This document shows, piece by piece, positions 20,168 through 31,617 of a stretch of DNA of 64,000 nucleotides. The notes under the pieces were generated by a model. The model was given only the letters and a program-made list of their open reading frames with translations, searched no databases and was not told where the DNA came from. This stretch comes from Medakamo hakoo (lineage: Eukaryota > Chlorophyta > Trebouxiophyceae > Coccomyxaceae): the NCBI GenBank assembly GCA_026636295.1, contig CP089454.1:620001-684000 (forward strand). The letters run 5' to 3'. Numbering within the stretch: position 1 is the stretch's first letter; each line of letters begins with the position of its first letter. A program made the translations under genes and the position numbers.

Positions 20168-20640
20168 ATGCCCGAGCCGCGCGTCACGCTCTACACGTCC
20201 ACCACGCCCTCCTCCGCCAAGCAACGCACAGAGTGCTCACGGATCAAGCAACTGCTCGACGCTAAAAAAGTCGAGCACGTGGAGGTGAGGCGGCCGTGGC
20301 GGCGACGGCTTTTCGCTCGCGGAAAAACACAAAAACGCATGCGGTCCATCTCACTCCCTCCGCGCACCACCCCAGGTCGACCTCGCGTCCTCCGACTCCA
20401 CCGCCCGTCTGGCCATGCTGGCGGGCAGCGACGGCGTGGACACCATTCCCCAGCTGCACGTCAACGGCAAGGTATGAGAGTAGGAAAGGGCAGCAAACGA
20501 GAAAAGCACGCGCGCGCGCTCGACCAGCCTCGCTCAACACACCCCTCCATCCCATCCACAACCAGCTTGTGGGCGACTTCCCGACCGTCCAGGAAATGGA
20601 AGACTTTGGCGAGCTGGACGCCGCGCTCAACCCGAAATGA
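20168..20640 (+). CDS. SH3BGRL-like thioredoxin-fold (glutaredoxin-like) protein
   Basis: Small cytosolic thioredoxin-fold protein of 95 residues in three exons, 20168-20284, 20376-20471 and 20566-20640, all phase 0. It opens with the beta strand VTLYTSTTPSS and continues ECSRIKQLLDAKKVEHVEVDLA. The cis-Pro region is TIPQLHVNGKLVGDF, and it ends in an EMEDFGELDAAL helix. The CxxC of true glutaredoxins is replaced by TTPS, as in the SH3BGRL family, so redox catalysis is unlikely. Its stop codon overlaps the next ATG in the sequence ATGA at 20637-20640. Confidence 0.87.
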
Positions 20641-21920
20641 GCGAGGAGCAAATGCCACCGCTCCCCACCGCGGCCCTGGAGGCGGCGCGGGCAGCGCTCG
20701 CGTCCAGCGGCGGCCGCGCCGTCGCGGCGTGGCTCGACCCGGCGGCCGGGCCGGACGCCTGGGCCTCCGCCCGCCGCGCGGCGTGGGAACAACTGCACAC
20801 AGGGCCGTGGAGGTCCGTGGACATGCACTGGCGGGACGCGTACGGCGCAGGGTGCGTGCTAGGTGCCCGGGCGGCGTTGCTGGCGCCTGCGGGCAGGAGC
20901 GGGCACGAAGCGACAGGGAGGGCGGCGCACGCCCCGCCACTGCCAGACGGCGGGGGAGGGGGGGACGGCGGCGCGCTCGCCGCGCTCGACCTGGCCGACC
21001 GCGCGCTCATGCTGGGCGGGCCGGCGTTTCACGCGCCCGCGCACGCTTTGATAGCCGTGGCCGAAGCCCGATTAGCCGACCAGACGGCGGCTGTGCTGGC
21101 GGCCTTGCCGAGCGAATGGCCGGCGCCGCCCGACCCAGCGCGCGCGCTGCCGCCCGGGTCGCTGGCAGACGGCCCGCCCGCCGCGCGCGTCCCGGCCGCG
21201 CTCACTCCACCGTCCCTGTCCGAGTTTGCGGACGCCTACCTGCCCTCGCCGGCCCGCCCGCACGGCGCGCCCGTGCTCCTGCCCGGCCTCGCCGCCTCCT
21301 GGCCCGCCTTGAAAGCCTGGTCCACGCCCGCGGGCTTGGCGGCCGCCGTCGGACCCCACCGCACGGTGCCTGTTGAACTCGGCCCGCACTACCTCGCCGA
21401 CGGGTGGGGCCAAGGCCTGGTGCGCTTTGGCGCCTTTGTCGCGGACAGCATGGCGGGCCGGGCGGCCGACAAACTGGCCTACCTGGCCCAGCACGACCTC
21501 ATTGCCCAGTGCCCCGCGTTGCGGCGGCACATCGCCACCCCGGACTTTTGTGCGCTCGCCCGCACCGACGACCCGCCGACCGTCAACGTCTGGTTTGGGC
21601 CGGCGGGGACCGTCTCCCCGCCGCACACCGACCCGCACGCCAACATCTTTGTCCAGGTGGTCGGCGTGAAGTACGTGCGGCTGTACGAACCGGGCGCGGC
21701 GGCCGTCTTGGCGGGTGGGCGGGGGCCGGACGACCTGGCCAACACGTCGCGGGTCGACCTGTCCACCACCGCCCCGTCTCCAGGCGCGGCCGGCCCGGCC
21801 GGCCTGCCATTCCAGGACGCGCTGTTGAAGCCGGGCGATGCGCTGTTCATCCCGAAAGGATGGTGGCATTTCGTGCAAGCGCTCGAACCGTCGGCGTCCG
21901 TGTCTTTTTGGTGGGAATGA
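20637..21920 (+). CDS. KDM8: JmjC-domain oxygenase, JMJD5/KDM8 family
   Basis: Fe(II)/2-oxoglutarate-dependent oxygenase, 427 residues, intronless. The N-terminal helical half includes WEQLHTGPWRSVDMHWRDAYG, the JMJD5 hallmark. The JmjC double-stranded helix has the metal triad: HTD near residue 330 (SPPHTDPHAN) and His near 410 (IPKGWWHFVQAL). It ends in SVSFWWE as JMJD5 proteins do. The first ATG lies inside the stop region of the preceding gene (ATGA). The next Met, five codons later at 20652, is an alternative start with no loss of domain. Known members hydroxylate arginine or act in circadian and cell-cycle control. The stop is only 52 bases from the converging next gene. Confidence 0.92.
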   Translation: MSEEQMPPLPTAALEAARAALASSGGRAVAAWLDPAAGPDAWASARRAAWEQLHTGPWRSVDMHWRDAYGAGCVLGARAALLAPAGRSGHEATGRAAHAPPLPDGGGGGDGGALAALDLADRALMLGGPAFHAPAHALIAVAEARLADQTAAVLAALPSEWPAPPDPARALPPGSLADGPPAARVPAALTPPSLSEFADAYLPSPARPHGAPVLLPGLAASWPALKAWSTPAGLAAAVGPHRTVPVELGPHYLADGWGQGLVRFGAFVADSMAGRAADKLAYLAQHDLIAQCPALRRHIATPDFCALARTDDPPTVNVWFGPAGTVSPPHTDPHANIFVQVVGVKYVRLYEPGAAAVLAGGRGPDDLANTSRVDLSTTAPSPGAAGPAGLPFQDALLKPGDALFIPKGWWHFVQALEPSASVSFWWE

Positions 21921-21972
21921 AAAAAAACATTGTGACCCTGAAACATTTACCGGTGCCTCTCTAACACGCTCT

Positions 21973-22500
21973 CTAAGCCTGCCCGCCCGTCCACGGTCCC
22001 ATGCCCTGCACACGCCACGCGTCCAGGTCCTCCACCAGCGCCGCCAGCCGCGACGCGACGTCTAAAACGCCCGCGTTGCCAGCATCCACGCGCGCGCGCA
22101 ATCCTGCAACCTCGGCCTCCAGCCTAGTTGCGGCGGCGGCACGACCAGCGGCATCCTCTTTGCTCGCCCTTTCAGGCGGTTCGTTCTGTGCAGCAGCTAA
22201 CTCAGTCAGGGCGGCCCGCAAGCCGGCCAGGGAGGACTTGTAGTCCGCGGCGGCCGCGTCCAGGGCGGCCTGGAAAGACGAAGAGGGTGGTCGGGCGCCG
22301 TCGACCTCCATCCCGTCGCCGCCGCCGGCACTTGCACCGTCCAGCGCGCTGGCGTCACCCGCCAGCGCGGCCAGGACCCGGCGCACAGCAGCTAAGAGGG
22401 CGGCCAGGTGGGCGGACGCCGCGTCGGCGGCGGCGCGGACGGCTGAGCCCGGGCCATCGGCGTCCAGTTGCGGCGGCGGTTGCGCAGCCGCTCGCGGCAT
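21973..22500 (-). CDS. Small helical coiled-coil protein, unknown
   Basis: 175 residues, single exon. It starts MPRAAAQPPPQLD, and the rest is mostly Ala/Leu/Glu-rich helix. A first helical block spans about 18-50. An acidic patch, MEVDG, lies near 64. Two later blocks (about 75-110 and 120-165) have heptad spacing (LEAEVAGLRARVDAG, ASRLAALVEDLDAWR). It ends in GPWTGGQA. Size and all-helical make-up recall small subunits of larger complexes such as Mediator head or module proteins, but I find no diagnostic motif and do not assign it. It is a real gene candidate because codon use is biased, the frame is open, and it faces the THADA gene across a 307-base promoter region. Confidence 0.6.
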   Translation of the reverse strand: MPRAAAQPPPQLDADGPGSAVRAAADAASAHLAALLAAVRRVLAALAGDASALDGASAGGGDGMEVDGARPPSSSFQAALDAAAADYKSSLAGLRAALTELAAAQNEPPERASKEDAAGRAAAATRLEAEVAGLRARVDAGNAGVLDVASRLAALVEDLDAWRVQGMGPWTGGQA

Positions 22501-22807
22501 GGAGGACGCAGGTCACAGACACACGCTCACGGTGAGGGCGCAAGCTGCGCGGCGCAAGCTAGAGCGTGCGCGTGTCGCACGGCCCGCCGGCGCGCAAGGA
22601 AAGGAAGCCCCGCCCCAAAAAGCAAGAGTGGGCGAGCGACGACGCACATTCGCTCGCTTTTACTAGGGAGCACACCGCTGAAAAGAAAAGGACGACGCCG
22701 GGGGGAGGGCGTCCAGGACACCGCCCACTCCTCCACTCTCTCCTACGTGTGCCTGGGCCCACACTGCACCCAGCCACATCTACTCGCACGCCCGCACACA
22801 CACAAAA
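22501..22807. promoter_or_regulatory. Divergent promoter, coiled-coil gene and THADA
   Basis: 307 bases with no supportable gene. Includes a short GA/AAAAG patch near 22680-22690, and CACACA just before the THADA ATG. No TATA box seen. Confidence 0.35.
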
Positions 22808-25800
22808 ATGACGCGGGACGCGTTGCAGGCCAACACCGCAGCCGTCAGCAGCCTGAGCCGGCGGTCGCTCGGCGCCACCGGCCGCGGCCGGTCCACCGGC
22901 CCCGCCTTTTCCGTCGCCTTCAGAGACGAGGTGCGTGCGTGTGCATCATTGGGGGGTGGCAACCGCATCGTCCACCACCTCCAAACAGGCCGCCAGCGGC
23001 TGACGGAGGGGGGGAGAGGACGCGGCCGCGCGTGCGCTCAACCTTTTCCCACCCTTCCACCTCACCAGGCCCGCGCCCTGGCGTCCCACGACGGCACGCC
23101 GCCCATCCTGGCCGACCTGGCGACGGCACTGGCCGACGCGCCCGGCGCGGACACGGGGCCTGCCCTGTTGAGGGCGTGCGCGCCACTGTCTGCGCCGACA
23201 GTGCTGCGGTCGCTGCCCGACCTCCCCGCGGCCGTCGCCACACTCCTCGCCGCCGCGTACGCGGAAGCGTCCGCCCGCCCAGCCGCCAAAGCCGTGCTGG
23301 CGGCTGTGCGCAAGCTCCCACCGCCTTTCCAAGCCGCGTTCGGGTCGGCCGCGACGACGGGCGTCGCGGCCCGGCTGACGGTGCTGGCACGCGGCCTCGC
23401 CTTTTCGTCAGACGACGGCGGCGACGCCGACGGCGCGCCTGCCACGCCGCCCGACCCGGCGCGGGCGGAAGCTGCTTTAGCGCGGGCCGGTGAGGACATC
23501 CTGGCGCTGTTAGCTGCACCGACGCCGGGCCGTGGCACTGCTGGCGGGCCGGCGGGTGTGTCCTCCGCCCTCGACGGCCCGGCCTCCGCGGCCGTCCTGT
23601 CCCCGCTCGCCGACGCGCTGGCGTCGCTGGCCGACCGTCCGGGTGCAGGCTCGGGCTGGGGCATCCCGTTAGACGCTGTTGCCGCGGCATCCGCGCTCGT
23701 GCCGCGGGCCGCGTCCGCGGCGGCAGCGGCGGCCGCGGCGGCGGAAGCCGCCGCCGCGGCGGGCACGCCCGCGCCGCCCACGCCCACGGGCGTGCCGCCC
23801 GCTCGGTCGGCGTTGGCAGCTGCTGCCGACGCGTTCATCTCCGTCCTGGCCGTGCCGGGCTTGCACCCCGCAGCGTACGGTGCCGCCGGCTCGGGCGCGG
23901 CGGCCGCACTGACAGCCCTGCGCCCGCCGGGCGAGGGCGCGGCCGCGGCCGTCGCGGGAGAGCTCGTGTCCGGCCTCCTGCTCGCCCGCGGCGCGCCCGC
24001 CCCGCTGACCGACGCGGACACGGACGCCCTGTCTGCCCGGCTGGCGGCTGTGCCGTTGCCCGCCGCCCTCGCCGCGGCCAAAGGCCTCGCCGGCTCCTTG
24101 CCCGCGCCCGCCCTGACTGCGCTGTGGAGCCCGCCACTACCGCCCGGCTCCCTGCCGCCGTCGCCACGCGCCGCTAATGAGCGCCCGCCCTGTTTGTTAA
24201 TCGACGGGCTCATCATGCCGGCGGTGGCTGCTGCGAGCAGTGACCGCAGCGGCAGCAGCAGCAGCAGCAGGACGGCGGCCGCCCCACCCGGCGCGCTCCC
24301 TCTGTTGGCTGCGGCCCTCACTCGCCTGGCCAAAGAAGCCGGCGCCGCGGCCGCAGGCCTGCACACGGCCCTGGCCAACGCCGAGGGCGCGGGCATGACC
24401 ACCGCCAAAAAACAAAAGGCCATGCGGCGCACGCCGTCCGTGCTGACGTTCTCGCAGGAGGGCGCGGCCGCGGCCGCGGCCGCGTGCGGTGGCGCGGGCG
24501 GCGTCGACGACGACCCTGCGTCCGCGCTGGCCGCCGGCCTGTCGGACGGTTTGCCGTTGGGTGGTGACCTGTACGAAAGCTCGTCCTCTGAAGATGAAGG
24601 CCTGGCTAAAAGTGGGCCGGGCGGCCTGGAGGGCGCCGGGCTGTCCGACCTCGTCGCCGCGCTCGCCCTGGACGAGAGCGTCGACCCGGCGCCGGCCCTC
24701 ACGCTCCCGCGCCCGCTCCAAGCCGCCATCACGGGCGCCCTGCTGCCGCGCCTGGCGTCCTCAGAACAGCGGGACGCGCGCGATGCCCAGGCCGCCCTGG
24801 ATGCCGCCCTGGACGCCCTGGAAGCGTGCGCGCGGCGGGACCGCCTCGCCGCCGCGTGGGCGTCGCTCCAGCGAGCGGCGCGCGACGAGGCGGCCGCCTC
24901 CACGCCGCCGCCCACCCCACCGCCGGACACCCTCGCCCGGGCGGGGTCGGGGTTTGCGTCCACGCTCGACGCCCTGACAGCTCAAGTCTTGGCCATGGAG
25001 CCGTGGCGCAAGGGCCGGTACCCGCCGCTGCGGGCCCTGGCCCGGCGCGGCGGCGCGGCCGCGCTCGTGCGCCAGGCGCCGGGGCTGATGGGCGAAGTCG
25101 TGGGCGCCATGCGGGACGGCAGTGCCGCGTCGTCGGCGGGCGCGGCCTTTGCAGAGCTGGTCCAGGGCCTGATGTCCGACGCGGCAGAGGGTGGCGGAGG
25201 CGACGACGACGCTGCCCCAGGCGCGGCCGAGCGCGGCCTGTGGCTGCCGCCCGTCGTCGCGGCCCTGACCTCGTCCGACGAGGCCTGGCGCGCCGGCGTC
25301 GCCGCGCACGCCTTGCCGGCGGCTGTGGAAGCCGATCCGGCGTGTGTGGCCCCCTTGTTGGCGGCCATCGACGCGGCGGGCGCGTCCGGCTGCGACCCCA
25401 ACGCCCGGGCGGCGGCCCTGGTGGCCGTCCTGTCCGCCGCCCGGCGCGCGGGCCTGCTGCCCGGCCTGGCGCCGCGGCCGGGCGACCCGCCGCTCGCCCT
25501 GCCGCTGTCGGCCCTCGTCGACGCGGCCCGCGCGTCCGACCCCGCCCTCCGTGAACGCGCCCTCACCCTGGCCACAGACGACGGCTCTGCCGCCCGCCTG
25601 CCCGGCGCGGCCGAGCTGGCGACGGCCGCGGCCGCGCTCGACGCGGCCTTCCGCGCGGGCGACGACGGCTCCCGCCGGGCCGCCGCCCGCTTGGGTGGGC
25701 GCCTGCTGCGCCGCATCCACGCGGCCGCGTGTGCTGCCGTGACGGCGCGCGCCGCGCGTGCAGCGGGCGCGACGGCGGCCGCCACGCCGGAGGAAGACGC

Positions 25801-28800
25801 GGCCGAAGCGGCGGCGCTGGCCGACGCCGCGACGTTCCAGCGCTGGCTGACCGCGGCGGCCGTCGCGGGCTTGCACCCGGGCGCGCACTACGCCCGGCGC
25901 TTCATGGGCGCGCGGCTCATTGCTGAGGTGGCTGACGTGTGGTGTGGCGTGGGCAAAGCCGCGCGGGCGTGGCGGTCGCTGCCGCCGCTCGGGCCGGATA
26001 CGCTGCGCGCGGGCGGCGTGGTCGCGCTGCCGCCCGGCGCGGGTGCCTCCTCCACGCCCGTCCGCCTCCCCTTTTTCTGCCCGGGATTTTTCACGGGCGC
26101 GACGGTCGCGGCCTTGCTCAACTGCTTGGCCGATCCCTGGGACCGCCTGCGCGGTGCCGCGGCGGACGCGCTGGCCGCGCTGCCACCACCCCTGCCAGGC
26201 CTGGGCAGCCCGGCCGCGCTCGCACGCGCCCTGACCTGGGCCGCCGACTTGGTGGCGTCCCCACGCGCGCGCGAAGCCGACGCGGGCGCGCGCTTGCTGA
26301 CGCTCGCACACAGCCTGTACGTGCGGCGCTTGGGCTGGGGCATCACCGTGGCGGGGGAGGGGTGGGAGCCCACAGTGGTGGACGCTCGCGAGGACGCCCC
26401 CTCCCCAGCGCTCAGCCGCGGCGTGGCCCTGCTCGACTCGCTGACCGCCCGGGCCGAAGCCGACCTGGCCGCCGCGGCCGCCGACCCGGACGCGGCTGCC
26501 CGGCGTGGGTACGCGTGCGCGTCGCTGCGGTGTGCGCGTGCCTTGGTGGCCGACCTGGATTGGGGAGCCGCGACGACGGCCGGCGGTGGTGGCGACGGAG
26601 GCGGGCCGTCCGCGGCCGCCGCGCTCGCACCCGCCGCGGCCGCCTCCTTGGCCCGCCTCCTGGCCGCCGCGCATGGAGCACTCACACTCACAGAAGACGT
26701 GTTGGCCGCCCCTCACGCCGAGTTTGCGGGCGCGGAGGACGTGGCGGAGGACGGCGAGGGCCTGGCATTTGGCGGTGGTGGCGGAGCCGGTGACCCGGCC
26801 GCGGCCGCGAGCGCGGGCGGCCGCTCCCTCCTCCGCCTGTCCGCGGCCTGGCGCACCATGACGGAAGGCCTGGCCGTCTTTGAGACGGTTGTGGTCACCG
26901 TCCCACCCCCATCCGAAGACGGGAGCGGCGGCAAAAAGGCAGGGCGGGCGTCGGCGGCGGCGGCGGGGGCCCTGCCCCTGCTCCTCCCGCCGTCGTCGCT
27001 CGTCGACATGGGTGCGGCCCTCACCCGCGTCCTCGTCCGCGTCAAGCACGTGGGCGCCCTGGACACAGCCCGGTCGGCCTTGGCTGCACTGGGCGCTCGC
27101 CTACTGATAGACACATCGCCCGGCGTGGCGGCGCCGTCGTCGGCGTCCAAGAAGAGCGTCGCGCGCCCGCTGCGGGCGTGGCCCGACGCGTGGCGGGAAG
27201 ACTGGACCGCGGCCGCGACCGCGCCGGGCGCGGGCCTGGACGACTTGGTGCGGCGGTCTGGCGGCCTGCCCTTTTACGCGGTGGCCCTCATGCAAGCGGG
27301 AGCCGCCGCGGGCCCCGCCCACGCCGCCGGGTCCGGCCTGGTGCGGGCGTGCCTGGCGGATGTGATGCGGCTCGTGGGCGGCGGCGGGGGGCGCGACGCG
27401 CACGACGCGCCTCCCTCCGACGCCGTGGACGCCTACGCGCCGACCGTCCACGGCTTCAACACGCTGCGTGCCGCCATTGACGACGGCTCGCTGGCCGAAG
27501 CCACGTCGGGAGTGCGGACGGCCGGGCTGGCGGCCGCGCTGCGCGGCCTGCAAGCCCCGCAGTGGCCCGTGCGCAACGCGGCGACGCTCGCGCTGGCCGC
27601 GCTCCTCCGCCGCACGGTGGGTGGGCCGCCCCCGCCGGACGGGGACGTGCCGCCACCGCGCTCTGCCCTGACAGCCGCGGACCTGTTCCACCGCCTGCCT
27701 GGCCTGCAAGCGGTGCTGGAAGCCGAGCTGGCGGCCGTGACCGGGAGTGGCGGCGGCCGTGGTGGCAACAGCGGCGCCGGCGCCGGCCTGGACGGGGCGG
27801 CCCGCCCGCTCCACGCCGTCCTCGCCCTGCTCGGCCGCCTGCGCCCGGGCGCCGCCACCGCGGACGGCAGCGGCACTGAAGCCGACCCGTTGGGCAAGCT
27901 GCGCCTGGCTGTGCACCGGTGCGCCGGCTCGCGCGTCGCCAACTTGCGGGCGCTAGCTGCGGCCGCGCTGCCGCCGCTCGTGCCGGGCGCGGGCGGCGGC
28001 CCGCTCGGCGCGGAGACGGCCTTGGCCTGGGCCGCGGGTTTGGCGGCGGCGCCGGGCGGCTTGCCGCCTGGGCCAGCCATTCCGGACCACAACACGGTCG
28101 CCGGCCGCCTGGCCCAGCTGCGGTCCGTCCTGGTCGCGGCCCGGTGGCCGCTGGTGAGCGGTGGGGGTGGGGGGGGAGGGGTGGCGACCGCGCCGCCCGA
28201 GGTCGCGGCCGCCGCCGACGCAGCATGCGGCGCCGTGCTCAGCCACGTGGCGTGGATGATGGCCTGCCCGCCGGGCGTGCCGGCGGCGCAGGCCTGTCCG
28301 TCTGTGCGGGCAGAGGCCCTGGCGGTCGCGGGCGCGGCGCTGGACGCGGCCGCGGCCGCGACGCCACCAGGCAGCCCGCCCCCTCCGTCCGCGGCCGCGC
28401 TCAACGCCGCGGTCGTCGCGGCGTCGCGTGCCGCCCTGGCTGAGGCGGCCGCACGGCTGGCTGCCGCGGCCGCGGCGGCCGCCATGCCGACCGCCCCACC
28501 GACGGACGCCGCCCTGCCGCCTCCAGGCGAGGCGCTGCTGTTGGTCGAAGCTGCGGCCGCCCTCACCGCCAGCGGCCGGCGCGGCGGGGGTGACACCGGC
28601 CCCTGGCCGCCCGAAGACGACGCCCGCGCGGCGGTGGGCGCGCCCGACCCTGCCGCTCGTACCATTGCGCTGGAAGGCCTGGCGGCCTGCCTGCCGGCCG
28701 CGGACGCGGCGGCGGCGGCGGCCGGGGCCGAGGCCGAGGCCGGCGGGCGGGCGACGCCCGCGCTCTTCCGTGCCGCGCTCTTCAGCCCGCCGCCCTGGGT

Positions 28801-30300
28801 CCGGGCGCTGGCGCTGTCCGCGGCGGCGGGCGAAGCCCGGCCGGAACCGCTGGCGGCCGCGCTGACCTTGCTCGCGTCCCTGCCACCCCCCACCGACCCG
28901 GCGGCGGGCGGGGAAGCCGTGCGCCGCGCGGCCGCCGCGCTGCTCGTCTGGCCCGCCTGCCCGCCCGTGCGCGCGGCGGCCGTCCGCGCCGCGGGGCGGG
29001 GCATCGCGCCCATGGTGGCGTCGTCCGTGGCGGACGGGTCCGTCTCACCCGCGGCGCGGGCGGCCTTGGCCGCGTTCGGAGCGGCCGTCGACGCCGCGGC
29101 CGCGCCCACGGAGGATGAGGGCGGGCGCGGCGCGGCCGCGGCCGCGCTCGCGGACTCGGGCCTGCTCCCCTGCCTGGAAGAGGCCGACCTGGCGGCCGCG
29201 TCGGCCCGGGCCTGGCTGGCCGCGCTCACCCTGCTCCAAGACGAGGACGCGGGCGTGCGGGCGGCGGCCGCGGCGGCTGTGACGGCCGGTGGCGCGTGGC
29301 CGGCCGCGCCGGCGGTCGGACCGGCCGCGCCGGCGCCGGGCGGGGAGGGCGGAGAGCGGGCGGCCGCGCCCCCGCCCCCCCGGCCACCGCCACACCGTCC
29401 TCGCCCGCCGCCACGCCGGACGCGCCCGTCCTGTTGTGTGCGGCGACGCGGCTGCTGGCCGTGAAGGCGGGCCGGGTGGCGGCCGTGCGCGCCGCGCTCA
29501 TGGCGGCCGTGTTTGAGCCGACGCCCGCGGCCGCGCTCGCTGCCGCGGCGGCGCCGGGCGCACGGGGCGCGGCCGCAGGCGCCGCCGCGGCGGCCGCCCT
29601 GCGCCTGTACGACCCAGAACCCGTGAATACAGCGGCAGAACCAGCACTGCTGGCTCAAGCCGCAGCGGGCGCCATCATCGCGGGCGGGACCGCCGACCCG
29701 GCGGCGTGGGCGGCGGAGCTCGCGCCCTGGGCCGGCGCCGCGGCCGCCGACCTCGCGGCGCTCGTGGCCCTGCCCGACGCGGGCGACGGCTGGCCGGCGG
29801 GCGCGCTCCACCGCCCCGCCGCCTGCCTGGCGGCCCTGAGATCAGCCGCGGCCCTCACAGCCGCGGCCCGTGTGTTGTTGGTGGACGGCCTGGGCGGCGC
29901 CTCCGCCGTGAGCAGCGCCGCCCCATCCGCGCCGGGCAGCCCGCGCCTGGGACCTGCGCCACCCTCCCCGCCCGCGCCGCTGACGCCCCCGCCCGCCGCC
30001 GTCACCGCCACGGTGCGTGACGTGCTGACGGCCGCTCTCATCGTGTTTGGCCTGACGCCCGACCCGGACGCCCTGGGCCCGGCCCCGCCGTGCGTGACGG
30101 CGGCGGTGGCCGCGGCCGCGGCGGCGTGGGGCGTCGGCTGCAGCGCCAGCGGCGCGGGCGGAGAGAACGCCACGCCCGGCTCGCCGCCGTGCACGCCGCC
30201 TCCGCTGGCGGCGGCCGGGGAAGCGGCGCTTTTAGAGGACGCGCTGTTTTTGGTGCGGCCCGTGCCGGGGCAGGAGGCGGTGGCTGGCGGCAGTCCGTGA
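22808..30300 (+). CDS. THADA: THADA/Trm732 homologue (DUF2428 HEAT-repeat protein), with one frame break
   Basis: Partner of the tRNA methyltransferase Trm7/FTSJ1 needed for 2'-O-methylation of position 32 in some tRNAs. First exon 22808-22930, a 138-base stop-free intron, then one very long exon; about 2440 residues against the usual 1900-2200. Almost entirely Ala/Leu-rich helical repeat. The DUF2428 core is at about residues 1470-1640: RRSGGLPFYAVALMQAG, VHGFNTLRAAI, WPVRNAATLALAALLRR and DLFHRLPGL match THADA in order. The first frame ends at 29464, while homologous-looking Ala-rich coding continues to 30300 in another frame. The switch is near a C7 run at about 29374-29380. A one-base sequence error there is most likely; a short weak GT-AG intron (29289-29356) would also restore phase. 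Confidence 0.85.
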
Positions 30301-30468
30301 CTGCGTGAACATGGTTGGAGGAGCGAGGGCGTGGGGTTTCGAGGGACGGGGGGAGCGCGGCAAGTGCAACAAACAGACGACCGTGCGCATTGTTTCAGGG
30401 GCCCGTGTGTCGACCGACCACTCCCTTTTTCCTTTTGGCCGACAGCCCCGCACACCCGTCTGCGGACG

Positions 30469-31582
30469 ATGCCGGGCGTGCTCGCCAAGCTGTGTGCGGG
30501 CATCACCAAGCGGGAGGCGGTGCGTTTGTTTTTTGGGGGTGCGCGCTGTTCGCTGGGACGCGGCGGCGGCCTATCTGGCGAGGCCGGCCCGCTCGCGCAT
30601 TTGCTCTCACACGCCCCGCCCATGAATGCACACGCAGTCCCCCGCGCCCGTCGTCATCCAGACGCCGGCTGACGCCCTCATTGACTCGGGTGTCGCGACG
30701 ACAGGTCCACGCCGCGGTCTCTCGCGCCGTGGCTCCGGCGCAGGCTCGGCCGTCTCCCTGTCTCGCGACCCGTCTGGGTCCCTGCGCCGGGGGCGGTCGC
30801 CCGTTTTCTCGCCGCCTGAGGAGGAGAGAGGTGCGTAAGGGTGGCTGGGCGTGGGGTGGAGGGAGGGTTGGTCGGCGGATGCGCGGCCAGGCGGGCGAAA
30901 AGAGGGGGGACCGAGGGCGCAACGACCAAACGCACCCTCAACCCTCACCCCCACCACCCTCCAACCTCCAACAGCCGCCGCCCTGTCCACGGCCGCGGCC
31001 GCCACCCTGTCCCGCGCCGCATCAGGCGGCGACGTCGGCGCACGCGCCACAACAGACGCCGCAGCCGCCGTCCCGGGTTCGCCGTCCCCGTCCCTCCAGC
31101 TGCGCCGCATCCACTCGCGCGTGTCGGACGACCCGGTCGTCGACGTCGTCCCCTCGCCTCCGGGCCCCGCCTCGCCGTCCGGCCGGGACGACGGACCCGC
31201 CCTGCCGTCGGCCTCCCCGCCGCCGACGTCCTGGAACGCCCTCGTCCGCCGGGTCCACGCCAACAAGATCAGCCTGCACGCGCCCGCGCCCGTCGTCGCG
31301 GACGAGCCGCCCGGCGGCGCGTTCCCGGCCGACCCGGCCGCGCCGCCCGCCCGGTCCGCCAAGCTGGCGGCGGACCGCTTCAAAGCGGCTGGCATGGCCG
31401 TGCGGGCGGGTGTGAGGGCCCGGCGGGCGGCGGCTGAGGCGGCGGCGGCCGCGGCCGCCGCCGCGGCCGCCGCGTCTGACGACGTCGTCGGCGAAATCCA
31501 TTTCTCCGGCGGGTCGGCCCGCCTCATCCAGCGCGTCCAGTCGCGGACGGGCATCCCGGAACCCGCAGCAGCAGCGCACTGA
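30469..31582 (+). CDS. Unknown Ser/Pro/Ala-rich protein
   Basis: 283 residues from three exons, 30469-30519, 30638-30830 and 30975-31582. Donors GTGCGT and acceptors CAG keep phase. The 17-residue first exon is MPGVLAKLCAGITKREA. The second holds basic Ser-rich phospho-site-like sequence (RRGSGAGSAVSLSRDPSGSL). The third is mostly disordered. More ordered patches are SWNALVRRVHANKISLHAP and the C-terminal IHFSGGSARLIQRVQSRTGIP, after an Ala-rich helix. No family recognised. TGTAA lies 15 bases after the stop (31597-31601), and the converging P450 gene ends at 31618. Exon 1 is the least certain part. Confidence 0.55.
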
Positions 31583-31617
31583 GAGAGACTGGAACATGTA
31601 ACACACGACCCTGCGCG

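Noticed and set aside
21973-22500. Assignment of the small coiled-coil protein to a Mediator subunit
   Set aside because: Only size and helical content match; no diagnostic residues were seen.
27433-29811. 792-codon open frame on the - strand inside the THADA gene
   Set aside because: Ala/Ser/Pro-rich shadow of the THADA frame without any recognisable motif; several other long antisense frames in this gene are of the same kind.
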